Shown piece by piece: positions 54,398 to 55,896 of a DNA stretch of 55,896 nucleotides. Each line of letters opens with the position of its first letter. Position 1 is the stretch's first letter. Under the pieces are notes generated by a model. It was given only the letters and a program-made list of their open reading frames with translations. It did no database searches and was not told the DNA's origin. The position numbers and the translations under genes were made by a program. Source of the DNA: an uncultured delta proteobacterium (GTDB taxonomy: Bacteria; Desulfobacterota; WTBG01; CAIYCZ01; CAIRTM01); assembly GCA_903881505.1 (NCBI GenBank), contig CAIRTM010000051.1, positions 1-55,896 of the forward strand, given 5' to 3'.

Positions 54398-55896
54398 CAC
54401 CCGCTCAGCAGGTATCTGCGCGGCCCTGTTGGACAGAGGTTATTTTGCGCCGATCGATTATTATTTCGCGCGCTTTTGCGCGCAGAAAAGCGGCTGCGCG
54501 GATGAGGCCGTCATGCTGGCGGCCGCCCTTGCAAGCCGCCAGACACGCATGGGGCACGTATGCTGCGATCTGGCTGCCATGGCAGGCTCCCAGCTTGAGG
54601 GCGGCCCTGCGGAGATTGCCTTCATGTGCCCGCCGCTTGAAAAGTGGCGCAGCCTGCTTGAGCGCGCAGCGTGCGTGGGCGCGCCCGGCAATGCCAAGCC
54701 GCTGATCCTTGACGGGCACAGCCGGCTGTACCTCTACCGCATGTACCGCAGGGAGCAGCAGGCCGCAGAGCACATTCTCGAGCGCGCCGGCCGCACGGTC
54801 ACGCCCGATGCGGAAGCGCTCGCGCAGGGTTTTTCGCGCCTGTTTCCGCCTGAGGCGGATGCGCACCTGCTGCTGGCAGCCTTCAGCGCGGCCGCAAAAC
54901 CGCTGTGCATTATCTGCGGCGGGCCCGGCACGGGCAAGACCACGACCGCGGCGCGCATTCTGGCCCTGCTGCTCGAGCAGCCCGGTCAGGGCCGAAGAGT
55001 CGCCCTTGCCGCTCCCACGGGCAAAGCCGCCGACCGGCTGCAGAAAGCAGTCGCAGGAGCAGCCGATACGCTCAACACCGGCTCTGAAATTAAAAGCTCC
55101 GTAGCGGTTGAGGCCAGAACTCTGCACCGGCTTCTGGGCATGCAGCCTTCACGGCCGCAGGGCCGCTACACTGACGGCAGGAAGCTGCCCTTCGACATCG
55201 TGGTGGTGGATGAAGCCTCAATGGTCGATCTGCCGCTCATGGCCTGTTTGCTTGAGGCGCTTGAGCCGTATGCCCGCTTGATCCTGCTTGGTGACCACAA
55301 CCAGCTTGCATCCGTCGCCCCGGGCGCCGTGCTGGGCGATGTTGTCCGGGCAGGCTCGTGCGATCTCTACAGTGCGGGATTTCTGCAGGCCGCCAATGCA
55401 ACTGGACTGAGCCTGCCGGACGAAGTGGCCGTGCAGGGTGCTGCCGGAGCGCTTGACGACTGTTTGAACGAGCTGACGATCAATTACCGGTTTTCTTCCG
55501 AAAGCGGTATTGCCCGGCTCGGCTGCGCGGTCACAGCTGGCGATGCCGACGGGGCGCTTGAGCTGCTGGAGCAGGCAGAATCAGGCGATATCGGCTGGCG
55601 GCCCCTGCCTGTTGCGGCCGGCCTTGCGCCAGCCTTGAAAGAAACGGTGCTCTCAGGTTTCAGCGAGTATCTTTCCTGCGCTGACGCCCGTGAGGCGCTT
55701 GCGCTTTTTGACCGCTTCCGGATCATGTGCGCGCTTCGCGAGGGCCCGTTCGGCGTGCAGGCCCTGAATTCGCATGTTGAAACACTTCTTGCCGCCGCAG
55801 GTCTCATTCGTAAGAGCGGCCCCTGGTATCACGGCCGCCCGGTCATGATCACCCGCAACAATTACCAGCTCGGGCTTTTCAACGGCGATATCGGCA
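54387..55896 (+). CDS. recD: Exodeoxyribonuclease V alpha subunit RecD, 3' end missing
   Basis: The 5'-3' helicase subunit. It starts at 54387 inside the recB end, and 503 codons are visible before the window ends. The N-terminal domain (about 165 residues) is followed by Walker A GGPGTGKTTT (178-187) and Walker B VVVDEASMVDLPL, then LLGDHNQLASVAPGAVLGD, all typical of RecD. The helicase C-terminal motifs lie beyond the window. Confidence 0.94.
   Translation, partial: MGADTRSAGICAALLDRGYFAPIDYYFARFCAQKSGCADEAVMLAAALASRQTRMGHVCCDLAAMAGSQLEGGPAEIAFMCPPLEKWRSLLERAACVGAPGNAKPLILDGHSRLYLYRMYRREQQAAEHILERAGRTVTPDAEALAQGFSRLFPPEADAHLLLAAFSAAAKPLCIICGGPGTGKTTTAARILALLLEQPGQGRRVALAAPTGKAADRLQKAVAGAADTLNTGSEIKSSVAVEARTLHRLLGMQPSRPQGRYTDGRKLPFDIVVVDEASMVDLPLMACLLEALEPYARLILLGDHNQLASVAPGAVLGDVVRAGSCDLYSAGFLQAANATGLSLPDEVAVQGAAGALDDCLNELTINYRFSSESGIARLGCAVTAGDADGALELLEQAESGDIGWRPLPVAAGLAPALKETVLSGFSEYLSCADAREALALFDRFRIMCALREGPFGVQALNSHVETLLAAAGLIRKSGPWYHGRPVMITRNNYQLGLFNGDIG

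Noticed and set aside
47555-55896. recC-recB-recD as a novel defence system
   Set aside because: All family motifs and the gene order are those of ordinary exonuclease V; nothing defence-specific is adjacent within the window.

Overview
The window looks like chromosome of an anaerobic Gram-negative bacterium, most likely a Desulfobacterota (former Deltaproteobacteria) relative. This is an inference from gene content: a DUF3786 protein, an Spl-family radical SAM protein beside a ParB-like protein, a UbiD/UbiA pair of the type seen in futalosine menaquinone synthesis, a NifX-like protein, PEP-CTERM/XrtA-type polysaccharide genes, several outer-membrane lipoproteins, PilZ and HD-GYP proteins, and recC-recB-recD. 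I see no rRNA or tRNA gene, no CRISPR array, no intact insertion sequence and no phage genes.

Layout. 1-4.3 kb: a partial nucleotide-sugar dehydrogenase faces a UDP-glucose 6-dehydrogenase of strikingly animal-like sequence and a UDP-glucuronate 4-epimerase-like gene; together they supply uronic-acid sugar nucleotides. 4.4-8.7 kb: an HD-GYP response regulator, an orphan ECF sigma factor, then a minus-strand operon of a zinc-ribbon/PTS-EIIA fusion, DUF3786 and a family-2 glycosyltransferase. 8.9-12.5 kb: ParB-like protein, Spl-like radical SAM enzyme, YdjC-like deacetylase, RsbRD-type protein. 12.5-16.7 kb: bioD with two secreted or lipoprotein genes, then ubiD-ubiA. 16.85-17.0 kb: a MITE-like palindromic repeat. 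17-24.2 kb: DUF445, greB, a NifX-like gene, a DksA-like gene, PilZ, and an ECF sigma/anti-sigma module flanked by two Spy/CpxP-like genes. 24.9-30.9 kb: an exopolysaccharide export operon of the XrtA-associated type (Wza-like lipoprotein, SPOR beta-barrel protein, chain-length determinant, CpsD-like ATPase, ExeA-like ATPase). 31-37.4 kb: DsbA-like protein, a lipoprotein with a possible caspase-type His/Cys pair, a hydrolase, a eukaryote-type methionyl-tRNA synthetase, SpoU methyltransferase, RNase D-like exonuclease.

37.4-44.2 kb is the most interesting block. A minus-strand operon runs ExbB, ExbD, a von Willebrand A protein whose N-terminal membrane anchor copies the Ser-x3-His pattern of TonB, and an 827-residue periplasmic repeat protein; a lipoprotein with a LolA-like C-terminus follows. 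No TonB or TolA is present. I infer a proton-motive-force-driven envelope machine in which the vWA protein takes the place of TonB. The window ends with PilZ, DUF362, an HU-like protein, a membrane protein, and recC-recB-recD (recD runs off the right edge).

Start sites were chosen by ribosome-binding site, overlap with the neighbour and family N-termini. Family assignments rest on reading motifs from memory; no database search was possible.
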